A DNA stretch of 64,000 bases from Comamonas sp. 26 (GCF_002754475.1 NZ_PEFL01000001.1:2790001-2854000); one strand, 5' to 3'. Numbered from the stretch's first letter, positions 16,667-26,373 are shown. Notes: generated from the sequence alone by a model not told the origin. Numbers and translations are program-made.

Positions 16667-18966
16667 GCCATTGCCTCAAGGCGACGCAGCTGACCTTGTG
16701 TCAGCAACTTGTCGCGCATGCGCCGCGTCATAGACTGGGTGCTGCCATCCTCTGCTGTAAAGAGGAACAGGCTTTGTTGCGGGCTGACCCAGGTCAGCTT
16801 GGTACGCAGTTGCTGGCGCTCGTTGCGCAGCTCCACCCAGGTGCCCAGCGGCCATTCGAAGAGTTCAGCGCCATTGGGCTGCGGGGCTTGGGCGGAGGCA
16901 GGGGCAACCACCGGTTCGACCACGACAGCAGGCTCTCGCCTTACGGGTTCAGGCCTGAACGCGAACGGCACCGCTGGCTTGAGTGGGTGCAGCGGCTTGG
17001 CTTCAGGCTCGGGAGCAAAGTCAAACACCACATCCATCATTTCGGTCAAAACCGGCGGTGACGAGTCCAGACCCGCATGCACGGTTTCCGTCGCCCCATC
17101 GAGCCCAACCAGCATGCTGGGCAACTCATCCAGCACATCCGTCGCCAAAAAGCTTTCTGCGCGCAGGCACGCAGCTTCGGCAGCATCCAGAACACGCTGC
17201 TGCAAGCTACCCAGACGGGCTGCCAGCGCCGCAATCTCGACATCCGTACGGCCCACGCCGCGCAGTCCCCGCGCCAAGCGGCGCTGAAGCTTGGGGGCAA
17301 TGGTCACCAGCCGCTCTACATCTTGAGACGCCTGAGGTGACACGCTCCACAGCAAACTGGGCACCAAAGCCAGATAACCACCGGGATCACGCTCCTGAGC
17401 AGTCCCGCCCTTTTGCAAAGCCTGTTGCTGCGCCTGTGCAATGACACCCGCCCAAGGGCCGGTCACAAAATCCAGAATATCTTCAGGCACGCCCTTGGCG
17501 CTGGGCAGGCTGCGAATCATCTGCGCCAGCTGCATGGCATCGGGCTGCGCCTGCTCCATAACGGCACTCACCATCTGGCGATCTACCAGCCCCAAGGCCG
17601 AACTCATCAACCCTTGCTGGGTAGATTGCTCACCATCGGCCTGCGAGCCCAGTGCGACAATACGGCTCATCCGCCCTTCTGGCGGCCACTGCTCACGCAC
17701 ATATTGCAGTGCCTGCGAAAACATGGCTGCATTCACCTGAGCAAGGCTGGCGAGCTTGTTCGTGGCCGCTTCGGCCACGGCAATAAAGTGCGCAAAGCCC
17801 AGAGCAGATTCGCTGGAAAACCACAGGCTGCGTGCCGTCAGCTCATCAAGCAATTGCCGTGCCGGATGCATCCGATCGTCAAAAAAGCTACGGTCATGCA
17901 CCACGAGCTGATGCAGCACAGGCTCCAGGTGTCGCAGCACTTTTTGCACTGCGGGCAGCAAACGCCCGTCACTGGTCATATGGCTCATCATGCGCTGCAG
18001 CGTGCGCATATGAATCAGCGAGATAGGTGCCTGACTCGGCTGCGCCGGTCGCAACCCACCAAGAGAACTGGATACCCAGGGCTGATGCGTGTTCTGCAAT
18101 GCAGAGGCGGAATATGAAGTCCAGCCCGGCTGCAGGCCTTGCCCGCGGTCTGGCATCGCGACGGGAGCAGGCTCAGTCGCCGGCCAGCCCGCTAACATGG
18201 AATCGGTCAGCGACTGCGGCACGGTGCAGCGCATGTCGTCAATCCAGCGCAGGTCTGATGCCATTTCCTGTAGCAAACGCAGGGTCAGCAGGCACTGAGG
18301 TTGGGCATCAACGTCTGCGCCATAACGCGCAGGCTGCACGCCCTGCTGACGCAACAGATTAGCGGCGCGGGAGTATTCACTGACGAGTAACGCGCCCAGT
18401 TGCTGCACCATGAACTCGCGCCAGCAATCGGCCACTTCAGTAGCGGGCTGCAATGCTGTCAATGACTGGCTCAGGGCCCGTACATAGTTTTCCAGTCGCA
18501 GCGGGTTGCACTCGGGATGGGCAGATTCCAGACCCTGTGCACCACTCATCAACGCATCCAGATCGGCCAGTGCCAGCTCGACCTGCGGGGAGATCAGTTG
18601 CACCAGTTTGTGCTCAGCCTTGAGCTGACGACTTGCTGACTCCGCCATGGAAGCCAGTGGTAAAAGCTGCCCAGTGCCAGTGTCCAGCGTCTGGGCACTA
18701 AAGGAAAAAGGTTGGCGCGCTGACAGGACCAGTGCTTCCAGCAAGTTCTGCGGAAAGCTGTTGATGATCGAGGTCCGGTGCTGCTGCAGGTTGTGCAGCG
18801 CCGCACTGAGCACATCGCGCCTTGCAAAGGAAAAATCCGTTGAGAGCGTCTGCTCCAACGCATATTCGGTGCGCTGCAATAAACGCAGCGCGAATGCATC
18901 AGCGCCACGTACTGCCTGGACTAGGCATGTACGCAGCACGGTGACAGATGCATGTGCGAGGCTCAT
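16663..18966 (-). CDS. DUF1631-family protein
   Basis: Large, mostly helical cytosolic protein of 767 residues. The N-terminal part (LLQRTEYALEQTLSTDFSFA) and the C-terminal segment (GTWVELRNERQQLRTKLTWV, then LFLFTAEDGSTQSMTRRMRD) match the DUF1631 proteins of Betaproteobacteria and relatives. The last 70 residues look PilZ-like in pattern (W..LR..WVS...LF). A proline/alanine-rich linker near residues 650-700 separates the two parts. Function not established. Confidence 0.8.
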   Translation of the reverse strand: MSLAHASVTVLRTCLVQAVRGADAFALRLLQRTEYALEQTLSTDFSFARRDVLSAALHNLQQHRTSIINSFPQNLLEALVLSARQPFSFSAQTLDTGTGQLLPLASMAESASRQLKAEHKLVQLISPQVELALADLDALMSGAQGLESAHPECNPLRLENYVRALSQSLTALQPATEVADCWREFMVQQLGALLVSEYSRAANLLRQQGVQPARYGADVDAQPQCLLTLRLLQEMASDLRWIDDMRCTVPQSLTDSMLAGWPATEPAPVAMPDRGQGLQPGWTSYSASALQNTHQPWVSSSLGGLRPAQPSQAPISLIHMRTLQRMMSHMTSDGRLLPAVQKVLRHLEPVLHQLVVHDRSFFDDRMHPARQLLDELTARSLWFSSESALGFAHFIAVAEAATNKLASLAQVNAAMFSQALQYVREQWPPEGRMSRIVALGSQADGEQSTQQGLMSSALGLVDRQMVSAVMEQAQPDAMQLAQMIRSLPSAKGVPEDILDFVTGPWAGVIAQAQQQALQKGGTAQERDPGGYLALVPSLLWSVSPQASQDVERLVTIAPKLQRRLARGLRGVGRTDVEIAALAARLGSLQQRVLDAAEAACLRAESFLATDVLDELPSMLVGLDGATETVHAGLDSSPPVLTEMMDVVFDFAPEPEAKPLHPLKPAVPFAFRPEPVRREPAVVVEPVVAPASAQAPQPNGAELFEWPLGTWVELRNERQQLRTKLTWVSPQQSLFLFTAEDGSTQSMTRRMRDKLLTQGQLRRLEAMA

Positions 18967-19014
18967 AGCCCCTAAGAATACCCGCTCCAGCCGAGGCTGG
19001 AAGCATTTTGTCGT

Positions 19015-20676
19015 TTACTTCAACGCTTTGTAACGCATGCGCTTGGGTGCCGCACCCTCAACGCCCAGGCGCTTCTTCTTGTCGGCTTCGTACTCTTGGT
19101 AGTTACCGTCGAAGAACACCCACTGCGAATCGCCTTCAGCAGCCAAAATATGGGTAGCAATACGGTCCAGGAACCAGCGATCGTGAGAAATCACCATCAC
19201 GGTACCAGCGTATTCCAGCAGCGCATCTTCCAGCGCACGCAGGGTTTCCACGTCCAAGTCGTTGGATGGTTCGTCCAGCATCAGCACATTGCCGCCCTGA
19301 ATCAGGGTCTTGGCCAGGTGCAGACGACCACGCTCACCACCGGAGAGGTTGCCGACCTTCTTTTGTTGGTCTTGGCCGTTGAAGTTGAAGCGACCGGCGT
19401 AGGCACGCGAAGCCATCTGGAACTTGCCCACGGTGATGATATCAAGACCACCGGAGATGTCTTCCCACACCGTCTTTTCATTGGCCAGCGCATCGCGGTG
19501 CTGGTCAACAAAAGCCATCTTCACGGTGGAGCCAATATCCACGGTACCCGAATCAGGCTGTTCCTTGCCAGCGATCAGTTTGAATAGCGTCGACTTACCC
19601 GCACCGTTAGGGCCAATGATGCCGACGATGGCACCAGCTGGAATGTTCATCGACAGGTTGTCGATCAGCATGCGGTCGCCAAACGACTTCGACACGTTGT
19701 TGAACTCGATAACCTTGGAGCCCAGACGCTCGGCCACAGGAATAAAGATTTCCTGTGTTTCGTTGCGCTGCTGGTATTCGTAATCGCTCAGTTCCTCGAA
19801 GCGTGCAATACGCGCCTTGGACTTGGCCTGACGACCCTTGGCGTTCTGGCGCACCCACTCTAGCTCCTTCTTCAAGGCCTTGGCGCGGGCTTCCTCACCC
19901 TTTTGTTCAGCTTCCAGGCGGTTGCCCTTCTGGACCAGCCAGTCGGAGTAGTTGCCCTTGTAAGGAATGCCGTGACCACGGTCCAGTTCCAGAATCCACT
20001 CAGCAGCGTTATCCAGGAAGTAGCGATCGTGGGTAATCGCCACCACAGTGCCGGTAAAGCGGTGCAGGAACTGCTCCAGCCAGTCGACAGACTCAGCGTC
20101 CAAGTGGTTGGTAGGTTCGTCAAGCAGCAGCATGTCGGGCTTGGACAACAGCAGCTTGCACAGCGCCACGCGGCGCTTTTCACCACCAGACAACTGACCC
20201 ACGATGGCATCCCATGCGGGCAGGCGCAGCGCGTCAGCAGCGATTTCCAGCTGGTGCTCGGAGTCTGTACCAGCGGCAGCAATCACCGCTTCCAGCTCGC
20301 CCTGCTCTGCGGCCAGCGCATCAAAGTCAGCGTCTTCTTCAGCATAGGCTGCGTAGACTTCTTCCAGACGAGCCTTAGCGTTGTTCACCTCGGCCATGGC
20401 TTCTTCGACAGCCTGACGCACGGTGTGCTCGGGGTTGAGCTGAGGCTCCTGGGGCAGGTAGCCGATGGACAGGCCCTGCATTGGGATAGCTTCGCCTTCG
20501 AATTCCTTGTCCACGCCAGCCATGATCTTCAGCAGCGAAGACTTGCCCGAACCATTCAGGCCCAGCACGCCAATCTTGGCGCCAGGGAAGAAGCTCAGCG
20601 AAATACCTTTCAAGATCTGGCGCTTTGGCGGCACCGTCTTGGTCAGCTGATTCATCGAAAAAACGTATTGAGCCAT
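19015..20676 (-). CDS. ettA: Energy-dependent translational throttle protein EttA (ABC-F)
   Basis: Cytosolic ABC-F ATPase of 553 residues that binds the ribosomal E site and gates the first translation steps according to ATP/ADP. Two ABC domains: Walker A GLNGSGKSS (near residue 40) and GPNGAGKST (near residue 350), signatures LSGGEKRRVA and LSGGERGRLHLAK, and Walker B LLLDEPTNHL and LMLDEPSNDL. The linker between the domains has the basic ABC-F helix pair (WVRQNAKGRQAKSKARIARF). Length and motifs are exactly those of EttA. Confidence 0.95.
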   Translation of the reverse strand: MAQYVFSMNQLTKTVPPKRQILKGISLSFFPGAKIGVLGLNGSGKSSLLKIMAGVDKEFEGEAIPMQGLSIGYLPQEPQLNPEHTVRQAVEEAMAEVNNAKARLEEVYAAYAEEDADFDALAAEQGELEAVIAAAGTDSEHQLEIAADALRLPAWDAIVGQLSGGEKRRVALCKLLLSKPDMLLLDEPTNHLDAESVDWLEQFLHRFTGTVVAITHDRYFLDNAAEWILELDRGHGIPYKGNYSDWLVQKGNRLEAEQKGEEARAKALKKELEWVRQNAKGRQAKSKARIARFEELSDYEYQQRNETQEIFIPVAERLGSKVIEFNNVSKSFGDRMLIDNLSMNIPAGAIVGIIGPNGAGKSTLFKLIAGKEQPDSGTVDIGSTVKMAFVDQHRDALANEKTVWEDISGGLDIITVGKFQMASRAYAGRFNFNGQDQQKKVGNLSGGERGRLHLAKTLIQGGNVLMLDEPSNDLDVETLRALEDALLEYAGTVMVISHDRWFLDRIATHILAAEGDSQWVFFDGNYQEYEADKKKRLGVEGAAPKRMRYKALK

Positions 20677-20941
20677 GTTCGAATTGCTTTGAGTTGCTTG
20701 AATTTATGCAAAAAAGTGTGCCGCATTTCACGGCAAACAAACCATGATTATCGGCGCATGCGACAATACCCCTCGCAATAGGCGTCCAGTTGCCTTCTGC
20801 AGCAGCACTTCAGCTGGGGACAACGGAAGCGTTTCCAAGCTCCCAACACGCAACTTTATCTGCCTACAACTGGCCAGGCAGCCCAACGGGCTGCCATGAC
20901 AGGCTGATACCCCGCGCCCAGGATTGGCGCAATTGATCACA

Positions 20942-22858
20942 ATGACATTTGAAGAACTGAATCTGGCTCCGGCCATTCTCAAGGCCGTACAAGAGCAGGG
21001 TTACGAAAACCCCACGCCCATTCAGGCGCAAGCCATTCCGCTGGTTCTCGCAGGTCACGACCTGCTGGCAGGCGCTCAGACCGGCACCGGCAAGACCGCA
21101 GCGTTTACGCTGCCCATGCTGCAACGCCTGGCAACTGGCACAGCGCCCAAGAACCGATTTGGTGGCAAGGGCATTCGCACGCTGGTGCTGACGCCCACCC
21201 GTGAGCTAGCCGCTCAGGTTGAAGAAAACCTGCGCAGCTACGCCAAGTACATGGACATCAACTCCACCGTCATCTTCGGTGGTGTTGGCATGAAGCCACA
21301 AATCGCCCGCATCGAAAAAGGCGTGGACGTTCTGGTCGCCACTCCCGGTCGTTTGCTGGATCTGGCAGGCCAGGGTTTCATGGACCTGTCTACCGTCGAG
21401 ATGCTGATTCTGGACGAAGCCGACCGCATGCTGGACATGGGCTTTATCCACGACGTCAAGAAGGTGTTGGCACTGGTGCCCAAGGACAAGCAAAGCCTGC
21501 TGTTCTCGGCCACTTTCAGCGATGAAATTCGTGATCTGGCCAATGGCCTGCTGCGCAACCCTAAGTCCATTCAGGTTACGCCCAGCAACACGACAGTGCA
21601 GCGCATCAAGCAGGTGATCCACCCCGTGGGTCGCGGCAAGAAGAAGCAGGTTCTGCTGCACATCATTCAGGAAAACAACTGGAGCCAGGTGCTGGTGTTC
21701 ACCCGCACCAAGTTTGGCGCCAACAATGTTGCCGAGTACCTGACCAAGAATGGCGTCTCCGCCATGGCCCTGCACGGCAACAAGAGCCAAAGTGCCCGCA
21801 CTCAAGCCCTCGAAGGCTTCAAGACCGGCGAACTGCGTGCACTGGTAGCTACTGATATTGCAGCACGCGGTATCGACATCGACGAACTGCCCAACGTGGT
21901 CAACTACGAGATTCCTAACATCTCGGAAGACTATGTGCACCGCATTGGCCGCACTGGCCGCGCAGGTCGCGAAGGCAACGCCGTGAGCCTGGTCTGCATG
22001 GACGAAGAAGGCTTCATGATGGACATCGAGCGCTTTACCAAGCAAGAGATTCCAGTGGCGCTGGTCGAAGGCTTTGGCCCCGAAGAAGGCGAAGTGGCTG
22101 AGCCCATCGCCATGGGTCGCCAAACTCTGTGGGGCGGCGCAGGCAAGCCTCCTAGCCGCGACGTCATGCAGGCAGCTGCCAAGGCTGCACGCCAAGAAAT
22201 GATGGATCGCATCCGCACCAACAAGGCCCCCAACGGTGGCCGTGGCGGTGCTCGCCGCCCCGCAGCGGACGGCCAGGGCGAGGCCGAAGGCGAAGCCCAG
22301 CAGCGTCCTTCACGCCAGAACAAGCCACGCAGCAACAGCCGCTTCGGCAGCCCACGCCCTCAAGGCCAGGGCCAGCAAGGCGCAGAACGCAGCAACGGCC
22401 GCAATTCGGACCGCGGTTTTGACCGCCACTCCGAGCGCAGTTCTGAACGTGGTGCTGAGCGCGGCTCTGATCGCAACCAGCAGCAAGGCCAGCCACAATT
22501 TGGCCAGAGCGAACGCGCACCCCGCCCTTACAACAACGACCAGCAGCGCGCACCCAAGCGCAACGACTCTCGCCAGTTTGGTGACCGTGAACGCGGCGGC
22601 CGTTATGACGACCAGCCCCCACGCGCTGATGCACACCTGGGCACTCAGCAAGGTCATGCTCGCAACAACAGCGCGCGCGGCAGCAATGGCGGCCAGCCTG
22701 ATCCTATGCGCACCAGCGTAGACAGCATGGCCGACCGCGGTCGCCGTGGCGGCTTTGGCGGTGGTAACCGTGGCAGCTTCGGCGGCGGCAACAGCAACGG
22801 TGGTGGCGGCAATCGCGGTGGCAACCGTGGTGGCTTTGGCGGCGGTTACGGCCGCTAA
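20942..22858 (+). CDS. DEAD-box RNA helicase, RhlE type
   Basis: Helicase of 638 residues that unwinds RNA in ATP-dependent ribosome or mRNA remodelling. All core motifs are visible: Q motif ENPTPIQAQAIP, motif I AQTGTGKT, Ia PTRELAAQ, II DEAD (LDEADRML), III SAT, IV VFTRTK, V ATDIAARGID, VI HRIGRTGRAGR. After about residue 400 there is a long low-complexity tail rich in Arg, Gly, Asn, Gln and Ser, ending in repeated RGG/GGN units (RGGFGGGNRG, RGGNRGGFGGGYGR). ATG 20942 is preferred over an upstream TTG. Confidence 0.92.
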   Translation: MTFEELNLAPAILKAVQEQGYENPTPIQAQAIPLVLAGHDLLAGAQTGTGKTAAFTLPMLQRLATGTAPKNRFGGKGIRTLVLTPTRELAAQVEENLRSYAKYMDINSTVIFGGVGMKPQIARIEKGVDVLVATPGRLLDLAGQGFMDLSTVEMLILDEADRMLDMGFIHDVKKVLALVPKDKQSLLFSATFSDEIRDLANGLLRNPKSIQVTPSNTTVQRIKQVIHPVGRGKKKQVLLHIIQENNWSQVLVFTRTKFGANNVAEYLTKNGVSAMALHGNKSQSARTQALEGFKTGELRALVATDIAARGIDIDELPNVVNYEIPNISEDYVHRIGRTGRAGREGNAVSLVCMDEEGFMMDIERFTKQEIPVALVEGFGPEEGEVAEPIAMGRQTLWGGAGKPPSRDVMQAAAKAARQEMMDRIRTNKAPNGGRGGARRPAADGQGEAEGEAQQRPSRQNKPRSNSRFGSPRPQGQGQQGAERSNGRNSDRGFDRHSERSSERGAERGSDRNQQQGQPQFGQSERAPRPYNNDQQRAPKRNDSRQFGDRERGGRYDDQPPRADAHLGTQQGHARNNSARGSNGGQPDPMRTSVDSMADRGRRGGFGGGNRGSFGGGNSNGGGGNRGGNRGGFGGGYGR

Positions 22859-22912
22859 CCGCTGGCTTAGCTGAGGGCGTGAAAACGCCGTCAAAGCAAT
22901 TCACACCTCATC

Positions 22913-22952
22913 AAGGGCTGCAATAGCAAATATTGCAGCCCTTTTGTTTTTT
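22913..22952 (+). terminator. Terminator of the helicase gene
   Basis: AAGGGCTGCAATA (22913-22925), loop GCAAA, TATTGCAGCCCTT (22931-22943), then TTGTTTTTT. It has a 13-bp perfect stem. Confidence 0.9.
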
Positions 22953-23073
22953 CTTGGCTCGGCAGCGCTACGCGCTGACAGCAGATCGCAAGCCAGTCGG
23001 CCTAACATCCGATCTGGATGTGCGAAGCTTCAGGTTTCGCGCTTGGCGTGCTCTTTTTATTTGCGTTGAACTT

Positions 23074-24822
23074 ATGACATTTCTAACCAAGCCCGTTTTC
23101 TCTCAAGCCAAGCGCCCTCAGCCTGTCTGGGCTCATCGCATGCTCAAGCTGACGACCGTGGGCTCTGCAGTGTTACTGACGGCCTGCGCCAATGTGCAGT
23201 TACCGCCTTGGACTGGCATGTCAAACAGTTCACCAACAAAAACAAGCCAGCCAAGTGCCAGTGTGACTTCAGCACCTGCAGTGCAGCCGGCCGTTAGCCA
23301 CCCCGTCGCACCTGCTCCACAACTCGCAGCGCTACCCTACAACCCCGCGATCGAATCTCTTTTTCCAGACCCAACAGCCCTCTACGCCACGCCGGGCCTG
23401 GGTGCGAATCGCCAGCAGTTCAGCACCCATACAGAAATCGCTACTTTGCTGCAATCGCTGAGCAGCAAAGCTGGCAACGGTTACCAGCTTGGCACGACAG
23501 CCATCGGCACCTCTCAGCGCGGGCTGCCAATTCAGGCACTGATTGCAACACAAGGCCAAAGCACGCAAGCCACTGCCATTAACAACAATGGCAAGCCCAC
23601 TGTGCTGCTCGTCGGCGGACAGCGTGGAGATGAACCCGCCAGTACTGAGGCCTTGCTGGCTGTCGCCAGCGAACTAGGCCAAGGCGGCCTGCTCGCGCCC
23701 TTGTTACAACAAATCAACATCATCATCGTGCCGCGAGCCAACCCTGATGCAGCAGACACAGCCAGCCCCGTGACAGCAGATGGCACCGATCTCACACACG
23801 ACCACCTGCTTTTAAACACCCCTGAAGCACAGGCACTCGCTCGCCTGATGCGCAACTACCGGCCAGCAGCCGTCATCGACCTGCATGAATTTGCTGCTGG
23901 CGGTGCTTTTCTGCAGAAATTTCAGGCCGTACAGCGCTATGACGTACTGCTGCAACCCGCCGCCGCCGCTAATACGCACGAGTTCATCAACAAAGCTGCC
24001 CGGGAGTGGTTCAGCCAACCTATACGCTCGGCCCTCAATCAGGCAGAGCTCAGCAATGAATGGTTCTTTCAGCCCAGTGCGCAGCCAGGCGACAAATCGC
24101 TCTCCATGGCCAGCCTTGATGCAGACACGCTGATCAACGCCAGCAGCCTCAAAAATTCGGCCGCTCTGCTTATCGCCAGCCGCGGCTCCGACTTAGGCCG
24201 CTTGCATATCCAGCGTCGCGTGCACAGCCTTGTAATCGCCGCCACCGCCTCGCTGAGAGCAACTGCAGAAAAATCACAGAACTTGAAACAAGTCGAATCC
24301 TTTGTGTCCCGCGACATCTCGGCTCTGGCTTGCCGAAACACACTTACTGTTCAAGCAGTCCAAACGCCTGAACAACACAGCGTTCGCATGCTGCAAGCCG
24401 ACTCAGGACAAGAGGTCGAAGCACGCGTGGACTGGAACTCATCCCTGCGCATAAAACCTGAAAAGACACGCCCACGCCCCTGCGGCTACTGGCTATCTGC
24501 AGACTCAGGCAGAGCGGTAGATCGGCTTCGTCTGCAAGGCGTGCAAGTCATGCAAATTGCAGAACCTGGACAAATGCTCGCCGACAGCTACAACGCAGCT
24601 CGCAGCGGCAGCAGCTCGCCAGTGCTGACACGCGGAGCCATCGACACCCCAATGGGCAGCTACTACATCACACTCAACCAAGCTAAAGCCCATCTGGCCA
24701 CTTCAGCACTGGAGCCAGACACGCCGTTTAGCTATGTCAGCAAGAGTTTGATCACATCGCCAGCAGACATAGGTCGAGTCGTCGCAGCACCTTCGGTCGT
24801 ATTCGAAGAAGAAATGGAATAA
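23074..24822 (+). CDS. M14-type carboxypeptidase-like lipoprotein
   Basis: About 582 residues from ATG 23074; a start at 23140 (MLKLTTVGSAVLLTAC) would place the lipobox even closer to the N-terminus. After a Thr/Ser/Pro-rich linker comes a zinc-carboxypeptidase-like domain: LLVGGQRGDEPASTEALLA, VPRANPDAAD and AAVIDLHEF. The classical first motif HxxE reads RGDE, so one zinc His is replaced, while the second His (DLHE) is kept. The C-terminal 150 residues are not assigned. Probably an outer-membrane or periplasmic lipoprotein acting on cell-wall peptides or related amides, if active. Confidence 0.7.
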   Translation: MTFLTKPVFSQAKRPQPVWAHRMLKLTTVGSAVLLTACANVQLPPWTGMSNSSPTKTSQPSASVTSAPAVQPAVSHPVAPAPQLAALPYNPAIESLFPDPTALYATPGLGANRQQFSTHTEIATLLQSLSSKAGNGYQLGTTAIGTSQRGLPIQALIATQGQSTQATAINNNGKPTVLLVGGQRGDEPASTEALLAVASELGQGGLLAPLLQQINIIIVPRANPDAADTASPVTADGTDLTHDHLLLNTPEAQALARLMRNYRPAAVIDLHEFAAGGAFLQKFQAVQRYDVLLQPAAAANTHEFINKAAREWFSQPIRSALNQAELSNEWFFQPSAQPGDKSLSMASLDADTLINASSLKNSAALLIASRGSDLGRLHIQRRVHSLVIAATASLRATAEKSQNLKQVESFVSRDISALACRNTLTVQAVQTPEQHSVRMLQADSGQEVEARVDWNSSLRIKPEKTRPRPCGYWLSADSGRAVDRLRLQGVQVMQIAEPGQMLADSYNAARSGSSSPVLTRGAIDTPMGSYYITLNQAKAHLATSALEPDTPFSYVSKSLITSPADIGRVVAAPSVVFEEEME

Positions 24823-24846
24823 AAAACAGTTAAGTCGCAGAATTTT

Positions 24847-24885
24847 CCTCGACAGGGATCAAACCTGTGACCCACAGTTCAGAAG
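24847..24885 (-). pseudogene. tRNA 3'-half fragment (candidate attachment-site remnant)
   Basis: On the minus strand: CTTCTGA (anticodon-loop-like), ACTGT, GGGTC, then a proper T-arm ACAGG-TTTGATC-CCTGT. No D-arm or 5' acceptor strand precedes it, and no CCA follows. Tyrosine integrases often leave such 3' tRNA copies. It is next to an integrase fragment. Confidence 0.35.
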
Positions 24886-25029
24886 GAAATTGCTACATTT
24901 CATCAACCCATTGAATTTACTTACTTTTTTCTATCCTAAAATAATTTGGGGAGATTTTTTGGAAAAAATTAAAGTTCAAATATAAAGAACTTAAATGAAA
25001 GAACTTTCTGCAATTAAGACAAACGTAGT

Positions 25030-25101
25030 GGGGCTACGATTGTTCCGCGTGAAGGTAAAAAAGGGACTACTTATCAAGCCCGTTTTTTGCGGGATGGCTT
25101 C
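25030..25101 (+). pseudogene. Integrase N-terminal remnant cut by IS
   Basis: The frame reads GATIVPREGKKGTTYQARFL then RDGFG and is interrupted by the IS903-type element. Phage-type tyrosine recombinases of Burkholderiales commonly begin MATIVPR...YQAR. The first codon here is GGG instead of ATG, so the fragment has no start. Identification rests on a short stretch. Confidence 0.5.
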
Positions 25102-26133
25102 GGCGTTGTTGCATAAATCAGCCCCAGGTCAGATTTCCCCAACCCCAGACGTGGCTACGCCACAGCCACCGTCTGGGGGCAGCCCAGTTCAGTAAACCGG
25201 TTGAGGATGGCGGCTCGAATGTGCAGTTCGTTGACCTGCCGCTCGAACGTGCGTGACATCACTCGTTCACCCAGCCGTTTGATGCAGTTCATCTTGGTTT
25301 CCACCAGGCTGCGCCGGTGGTAACCACTCCAGTTTTTCCATAGCTTGCGACCGAAGCGCCTACATGCGGAGATAGCCGCATTGCGGTGCGCAAAGGCATC
25401 GCCTTTGCGCATCCTGGCATTCTTTCTCCGGGGAATGATGGGCGTGGCATTGCGCTGCATGACCGCCGCATGGACGGGCTGCGTGTCATAAGCCCCATCG
25501 CCTGTCACTGTCAGCAGTGGCTCCTCGGCAGGAACTTGCTCCAGCAACTGCGGCAACACAGCGGCGTCAGTGACATTGTTCGAAGTAACGCAGATGGCTC
25601 GTACCTGTAGCGTTTGCGCATTAATGCCGATGTGCAGCTTGCGCCACTGGCGGCGGCGCTCTGGCCCGTGCTTTTTGCACTTCCACTCGTCTTCGCCCAG
25701 GAACTTGATGCCAGTGGAGTCGACCAGTAGGTGCAGTCCGGCTACGCTAGAGCGGTACGCCACTTGGACATCCAGACTGCGTTGGCGACGACACAACGTG
25801 CTGAAGTCGGGAACTGGCCACAGCAGTCCAGACAACGCCAGTAGTGACTGAACAAAGCCTGTGGTCTGCCGCAAGGCCAATCCAAAGAGGTTCTTGATGG
25901 TCAGGCAGAACTGAACCGCTGCATCCGAGAACTGCGGGCTGCGCCCGCGTTTGCCGCTGGCAGCGGCAAACCAAGACATATCCCTGTCCAGCCAGATGGT
26001 CAGTGAGCCCCGCGCTTTGAGCGCAGCGTTGTATTGCTTCCAATTGGTGGTGCGATAGCGAGGTTTGGACTGCGGGGACTGACTCATCGCACGAGGCTAC
26101 CTGACCCTAGCCGGCGATTTGTGCAACAACGCC
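25102..26133 (-). mobile_element. IS903-group element (IS5 family), copy 1, intact transposase
   Basis: Terminal inverted repeats GGCGTTGTTGCATAAATC (25102-25119) and, as reverse complement, GGCGTTGTTGCACAAATC (26116-26133) match at 17 of 18 positions. Length 1,032 bp. The 9-bp flanks (GATGGCTTC and GCTTACCCC) do not match, so no target duplication is visible. It interrupts a small gene on its right and an integrase fragment on its left. Confidence 0.9.
25155..26087 (-). CDS. IS5-family (IS903 group) transposase
   Basis: Complete DDE transposase of 310 residues. N-terminus SKPRYRTTNWKQYNAALKAR as in IS903-type proteins. Catalytic residues: D in LLVDSTGIKF, D in VTGDGAYDTQ and E in the Y(2)R(3)E(6)K signature YHRRSLVETKMNCIK. 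The C-terminal helix region is VMSRTFERQVNELHIRAAIL. This is the only unbroken copy of four in the window and could supply transposase in trans to the others. Confidence 0.93.
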   Translation of the reverse strand: MSQSPQSKPRYRTTNWKQYNAALKARGSLTIWLDRDMSWFAAASGKRGRSPQFSDAAVQFCLTIKNLFGLALRQTTGFVQSLLALSGLLWPVPDFSTLCRRQRSLDVQVAYRSSVAGLHLLVDSTGIKFLGEDEWKCKKHGPERRRQWRKLHIGINAQTLQVRAICVTSNNVTDAAVLPQLLEQVPAEEPLLTVTGDGAYDTQPVHAAVMQRNATPIIPRRKNARMRKGDAFAHRNAAISACRRFGRKLWKNWSGYHRRSLVETKMNCIKRLGERVMSRTFERQVNELHIRAAILNRFTELGCPQTVAVA

Positions 26134-26232
26134 GCTTACCCCAACAATTTTCTCAAGTTGTGCAGGTGTCATTACTTCTTTTTGATCTGTGAGGTTGCGC
26201 AGATAAGCAAGCAAATTTTCATAGGTGTTCAT
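26134..26232 (-). pseudogene. Small ORF truncated by IS copy 1
   Basis: ATG 26232 behind GGAGG encodes MNTYENLLAYLRNLTDQKEV followed by MTPAQLEKIVGVS, and then enters the IS inverted repeat. Good SD and codon flow suggest a real small gene whose 3' end is lost. Family not recognised. Confidence 0.45.
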
Positions 26233-26287
26233 AGTTCCTCCAACTTGAATTTTGGACGAAAAAAAAGCACCAGAAGGTGCTTGTTTT

Positions 26288-26364
26288 TGGCGTCCCGTAG
26301 TGGATTCGAACCACTGACCTACGGTGTAGAAGACCGCTGCTCTATCCAGCTGAGCTAACGAGAC
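26288..26364 (-). tRNA. tRNA-Arg (anticodon TCT)
   Basis: Complete cloverleaf of 77 bases on the minus strand with encoded CCA. Acceptor GTCTCGT pairs with ACGGGAC, D-arm TTAGCTCAGCTGGATAGAGC, anticodon stem-loop GCGGT-CTTCTAC-ACCGT, variable AGGTC-like, T-arm CAGTGG-TTCGAAT-CCACTA. It lies between IS copies 1 and 2. Confidence 0.93.
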
Positions 26365-26373
26365 ATTTTTGCT

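Larger units (their letters stand above)
24823..25101. other. AT-rich spacer at the start of the accessory region
   Basis: Base composition drops sharply here compared with the preceding 24 kb. The stretch contains a tRNA-like 3' fragment (24847-24885) and a decayed integrase N-terminus (25030-25101), then the first IS copy. I see no intact gene. Confidence 0.6.
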
